Source: Stentor roeselii
Taxonomy: Eukaryota > Ciliophora > Heterotrichea > Heterotrichida > Stentoridae
Direction: 5' to 3'
DNA length: 22,314 nt
Assembly (NCBI GenBank): GCA_006503475.1
Contig: RSEH01000413.1
Location: 1 to 22,314, forward strand
The notes below the pieces were generated by a model. That model was not told the origin of the DNA. It saw only the letters and a list, made by a program, of their open reading frames with translations, and made no database searches. Made by a program: the position numbers and the translations under genes. This document shows positions 18,528-22,314 of this stretch, piece by piece; the stretch's first letter is position 1; the number at the start of each line of letters is the position of its first letter.

Positions 18528-19129
18528 TCAACTGAACTCCTCTACATTTTCAATTATTTCCAAACTTTTAATGTGATTATCAGAGCCAGAAGCCACTATT
18601 TTACCATCAGATGAAGCAGCTATTGAATTTACATAATTTGAAATAAGATGAGCAGAACTCTTCAAGTTTTCTAACTAAATCCTAATTTTAACTTGTGACC
18701 TTAGCCTTTCTATGAACTCTTTTCATTTACTTAAAGACAAAAATATGCTAAAGAAATAAGAGTGCAATACTAAATTGAAATAGAACAATCATTCGGGTTC
18801 CAAAAGAAACTTATATTAAGAGAAACGCAGAGGTCTGTGAATTACTGAATATTCACGACTAATCTTCAAATATATCTTTATCAATGAAAGTCTCCAATTT
18901 TTATATCTGTCAAGTAAGAAAATTTTCTTAGTTTATCACTGAGACTCAATCAATAGTAAACATTCAGTAGGCATAATAAGCCATATGAAATTGAAGGGAA
19001 ATTCTGTTTCTGCCATATTATCATAAGTTTACAATGGAAACAGATAGTCAAGCCCCTACCATCTGAGTTTAAAGAGGTGATTCTTTCTTGAAGGTCTTGA
19101 ATCAATTTTTCTTCTAGATTTTCTTTGCA
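18528..19129 (-). pseudogene. WD40-repeat protein relic
   Basis: On the minus strand, 18674-18528 encodes one recognisable WD40 repeat: A-H-L-I-S-N-Y-V-N-S-I-A-A-S-S-D-G-K-I-V, then A-S-G-S-D-N-H-I-K-S-L before a TGA. The G-H start has become A-H and the W-D end is lost. Upstream on the same strand (19129-18950), a 59-codon open stretch reads CKENLEEKLIQDLQERITSL, a coiled-coil-like helix, followed by I-C-F-H-C-K. Helix then WD40 is the same order as in the intact WD40 gene of this window, so this may be a dead relative, although no close match between the two is visible. The DNA between (18675-18949) is full of stops. Confidence is moderate for the WD40 repeat and low for the upstream part. 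Confidence 0.42.
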
Positions 19130-19770
19130 TTAGAAGTTTGAAACACTTACAAGCAAGAAAATTAACATTTATAAAGCTACCATGAAAGAGAAATATGCAA
19201 AAAATACCTAAAATTTTCTAGTAATTTAGTGAAACTGGAATTTATGAGAGTAATTGGTTAATGTTATTGAGAGAAACATCAAGTAATTTATACCAAACTT
19301 AATTTGACAAATATTTTTATTACTTTATGATTTATATTTATGAGTCTTTTGTTTTAGCTTTAAACTTAAACATTTAAATCTGTTCAAGTTAGTTTACTTA
19401 TTCTCATATATCATCAAAATACTTTTAATCTTCAATTATTCTTTCAAAGGTCTCTAAAACATAAGGCAGAATCTTTCTGAAAAAAAAATATATATTGATT
19501 ACTTATATACGTAACTTTTAAGATCTTATGGGTAAATCATACAACCCATTTAAAAGCTAAACCAATTCAAAACCTAAACAAAATATCACTACATTCTTCT
19601 TATTATAATCAAAACTCATGATATTTCTAATCCTAAAAGTAAATTTGAATTGATTTTCTTTCATATTTCTAATGAACTAATAAAATTCGATAAAGTTTTG
19701 AAAGTACTTAGAAGTATAAATTGTAAATTTTTCATTAATACCAAATCATTCATTCATTCACTAATAAATA
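19130..19770. other. 5' flank of the terminal gene, no coding feature seen
   Basis: AT-rich DNA leading to the ATG at 19771. Just before the start there is a short ATTC run (near 19747-19760). The promoter of the terminal gene should lie here, but no element is recognisable. Confidence 0.4.
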
Positions 19771-22314
19771 ATGTATTTAGCAGTTATCTTGGTAGCTGTC
19801 ACTTCAGAACTCTTAGGATTTGAAGACATCTCCTACGGTGACAGGTTCAGCCCTTTGATAGTTTCATGGCCTAAAACCTGGGTGAACAGCAGATTTGAGT
19901 TAGACTCCAATTATATTGGAACTGCTAAAGAAATTCTCTTTTATTTCCGTGTTGATGAAGTCGATACCAACTTCACTGAGTACTTCTCTGCTATTAGCAT
20001 GCCAGGTGAGTCCTTCCTTTCCGAATGCACTCTCAGCTATTTAAACGAGGAAGAAAATGACTGGAAGGCCAGCTGCCCTTACTCCTTCCAAGTGCTCACT
20101 TTAGTTTACGGTCCTGTCCATTTCCTTTTGGCGGAATCGGAAACAGGTCAAATAATAGCAGAGGACTTTATTGTAGGGTTTTTAGCTCTTCTCGAAAGCT
20201 CAGATCCAGAAGTGGATGATTCTTTATCAATTTCCTACATAAACGATCAAGAATCAACAATTCATACAATAAAAGAGTTAGAATCCTTAAACTTCGCTTT
20301 TCAACTTCCATCAACTCTAAGACTCTTCCCAGGGGATTATTTCGTGGTGACCCCAAGCGAGGAGTTTGGAATAAGCGACTTGAAAGTTGAGATGAGCACA
20401 GCTCTTGACTCTTCTAAAGCCTTTCCTTCAGCGGAAGTATTTTTTACTGAGGAAAGTGAAAAAGCTATTTATGTCTTCGGGTGCACTGAGGAAGTAGAAG
20501 CTGGAAGTCAATTCGCGTTTACTTTGTCTTCTTTTTTTAATCCTGATGTGCAGACTACTGGAAATGGGTATCTTTGGACTCTCACTGTTTGGAGATATGG
20601 AACTAATACGATTCTTGCTAGGTTTTCAGGAACTGGACCTGAGGATGATGTTGCTGCTGGAGAAGTTACTATTGTTGACTGGGCGCCATATACTTCGGCT
20701 GCTTTTAATAAAACTCAACTCATTGTAAAAAATTTGGAAGCTTATTGGAGTTTAAGTTTTAGTATGATGCATGATGTGCCTCCGCAAGGGATTATTGAAG
20801 TCACTTATACAAATGTAACTATCAATGATTTTGATACTGTCACTGATACTTACCAAGCCAAACAGCCGGTGGCGCAAAGGCCGATTATTTTTGTATCTTC
20901 ACCTCAAAGTGCAAGTTTTTCTCCTGAACTAGTTTCAGATACTCGAGTATATATCAATGTTAATTCAACTACTCCACTGAAAGCACTTACAGTGGTTACA
21001 CTGATAAATTATTTGAAAATTATATCATCTGTTACAAATATTGGAGTAAATATTAGGACGTTAAACAGTGATTTAGTTATTGATGAATTAAAAGAAACTA
21101 GAACTATTAAAGTTTATAGCGACTTAACAAAGACTTCTAATCCTGAGGCTTCTGTTTGGATTTATAATTCTATTAAAGATGATGAAGTTAAAGAAATAAA
21201 TGATAGTGGGCATGGACTTGTTGTGAGTATTTATCCAACTGATCAACTACTTAAGGGTGATACTATAGAAATTTATTTACCTTTTTCAATATCTGAACTT
21301 CAACCTTCGAGAAAAAATATAACTTTTTCTAATCCAACATCACTACAAGGAAAATTTTATGTAGATAATGATGTAAGCAAATTTGATTTCAGTGAAATAA
21401 CTAAAGACTCTGCATTGGAAGGAACAGTAACACCATCTAATGGTCTAATTACATTTGAATTAAAAAGTGATTCAAATATAAATCAGTATATCTATTTATA
21501 TATATCAGTAGATATAAAATCTCAAGAAACTTCATTATTCACACCTCTTTTATCACTTTTAGAGCCTACAGAGGTAGTAATTAAAATCAAAAAAAGCTCA
21601 AGTTACTTTATAGCTACAACTATGCTCTCATTCACGAAAGGTACAATTGAATCAACAGAGATTACCTTTATGTGTAACAACCTGATTAGAAATGGAAATC
21701 CAGTAAGAGTTAAATATACAACCAGCGATTGGACTTTGCCAGCAGGATTAACAATTAAAGTAAAATTTGACTTTTTTAATGGAGATAATCTTATGAATTT
21801 TTCGAATTGGGTACCAGTTGAATCTGTTTATCCCTCAACCTTACCTTCTCGAGAATTTAAAGTAGACATAGATGGATCAATTTATTTTATCCAAACAGAA
21901 AATTTAAAGAGTGAGCCGATATCATTTTATATACCTATTCTACAAGTGGATCAAGACGAAACATCTGGAGTTCATATTCATATCTCTACTACTCTCAACT
22001 CTTCTATTTTTGTATTTTATACTGGGTCCAGTGCTTCGAGTAAAGCAGAAGCAATCAGCACGACTGGAGATGGTAAACCTGAAGCGGGAAAATATGAATC
22101 CATTGTAAGCATTCCATCTACGGTCACCATAACATTTAACAAGGATACTGCAACTAGTGTTTCTAAATCTTACTCAGCAATTCTTATTCTACCTACAGGA
22201 TACACCACCCTAGATAGCAAATTTCGGTCAAATTTGCTATCTTCATCAGACTATCAATTTCCTTTTAATGTTTACTTCGAAGAAGAATTTGGAACTCTAG
22301 AAGCCTCTAAAACT
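19771..22314 (+). CDS. Large secreted or surface protein, 3' end outside window
   Basis: From the ATG at 19771 the frame is open for 848 codons to the window edge, with no stop and no intron needed. The start gives a signal peptide (M-Y-L-A-V-I-L-V-A-V-T-S-E-L-L-G, then FEDI), so the product enters the secretory pathway. The rest is rich in Ser, Thr, Val, Ile and aromatic residues in alternating beta-strand patterns, with several N-x-[ST] sites (for example N-F-T, N-K-T, N-V-T, N-S-T, N-I-T). Few cysteines are present and no hydrophobic helix appears after the signal. It looks like a chain of beta-sandwich modules, but I cannot name a family. The first 700-800 bp use many C- and G-ending codons, while the part after about 20950 is more AT-rich (ATA, AAT, TTA). 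A 12-bp perfect hairpin lies at residues 815-824. A membrane anchor may lie beyond the window. Confidence 0.87.
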   Translation, partial: MYLAVILVAVTSELLGFEDISYGDRFSPLIVSWPKTWVNSRFELDSNYIGTAKEILFYFRVDEVDTNFTEYFSAISMPGESFLSECTLSYLNEEENDWKASCPYSFQVLTLVYGPVHFLLAESETGQIIAEDFIVGFLALLESSDPEVDDSLSISYINDQESTIHTIKELESLNFAFQLPSTLRLFPGDYFVVTPSEEFGISDLKVEMSTALDSSKAFPSAEVFFTEESEKAIYVFGCTEEVEAGSQFAFTLSSFFNPDVQTTGNGYLWTLTVWRYGTNTILARFSGTGPEDDVAAGEVTIVDWAPYTSAAFNKTQLIVKNLEAYWSLSFSMMHDVPPQGIIEVTYTNVTINDFDTVTDTYQAKQPVAQRPIIFVSSPQSASFSPELVSDTRVYINVNSTTPLKALTVVTLINYLKIISSVTNIGVNIRTLNSDLVIDELKETRTIKVYSDLTKTSNPEASVWIYNSIKDDEVKEINDSGHGLVVSIYPTDQLLKGDTIEIYLPFSISELQPSRKNITFSNPTSLQGKFYVDNDVSKFDFSEITKDSALEGTVTPSNGLITFELKSDSNINQYIYLYISVDIKSQETSLFTPLLSLLEPTEVVIKIKKSSSYFIATTMLSFTKGTIESTEITFMCNNLIRNGNPVRVKYTTSDWTLPAGLTIKVKFDFFNGDNLMNFSNWVPVESVYPSTLPSREFKVDIDGSIYFIQTENLKSEPISFYIPILQVDQDETSGVHIHISTTLNSSIFVFYTGSSASSKAEAISTTGDGKPEAGKYESIVSIPSTVTITFNKDTATSVSKSYSAILILPTGYTTLDSKFRSNLLSSSDYQFPFNVYFEEEFGTLEASKT
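22213..22241. repeat. Perfect 12-bp inverted repeat inside the terminal gene
   Basis: GATAGCAAATTT (22213-22224) is followed by the 5-nt loop CGGTC and the exact reverse complement AAATTTGCTATC (22230-22241). It lies within the open frame, where it encodes D-S-K-F-R-S-N-L-L-S, so it would form a strong hairpin in the mRNA. No mismatch is present in either arm. Confidence 0.9.

Noticed and set aside
1-22314. CRISPR array, rRNA, tRNA, transposase, telomere repeat
   Set aside because: No regularly spaced repeats, RNA-gene cores, transposase motifs or terminal telomeric repeats were seen. A computed search (for example for tRNAs) was not possible here.

Overview
The window looks like nuclear DNA of a heterotrich ciliate, Stentor-like. 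The evidence is AT-rich DNA, intronless or nearly intronless large genes, and two introns of exactly 15 nt that share the form GTAATT-N6-TAG. The window also carries a ciliate-type giant cysteine-rich surface protein. About 4,000 codons of intact coding sequence contain no in-frame TAA, TAG or TGA outside those introns, and the genes that end inside the window end in TAA or TAG. This argues for the standard code, as in Stentor, and against Blepharisma (TGA=Trp), Condylostoma, or Gln-code ciliates. The species call is inference.

Layout. Positions 1-6004 hold no intact gene. They contain decayed coding sequence on both strands: a possible arrestin-like fragment (1-404, minus), a Ser/Lys-rich gene with a three-unit ~145-bp repeat (541-2003, minus), a clearly recognisable importin-alpha relic (2143-3574, plus), an unidentified relic (3893-4260, plus), about 1.5 kb of featureless AT-rich DNA, and a possible PX-domain fragment (5813-6004, plus). 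The intact genes follow. A 172-aa Rab/Ras-like GTPase lies on the minus strand at 6040-6573 with one 15-nt intron. A 2,322-aa secreted multi-domain membrane protein lies on the minus strand at 7104-14087 with one 15-nt intron near its 3' end. After a 1-kb divergent intergenic region comes a 689-aa B-box/coiled-coil/12x WD40 protein (15110-17179, plus). A 2.6-kb gap (17180-19770) again holds eroded coding scraps, one of them a WD40 repeat on the minus strand. The window ends inside a long secreted-protein gene (19771 to the edge, plus), 848 codons open with no stop.

The genes do not form an obvious pathway. The giant protein (four LamG-like lectin folds, many furin/EGF-type cysteine units, about six membrane helices) and the 3'-edge protein both have signal peptides and probably work at the cell surface. 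The GTPase and the WD40 protein are intracellular trafficking/scaffold types. The most informative points are the two matching 15-nt introns, a 77-bp insertion in the importin relic whose removal between TAT repeats restores the local frame, a perfect 12-bp hairpin inside the terminal gene, and the density of dead genes around the live ones.
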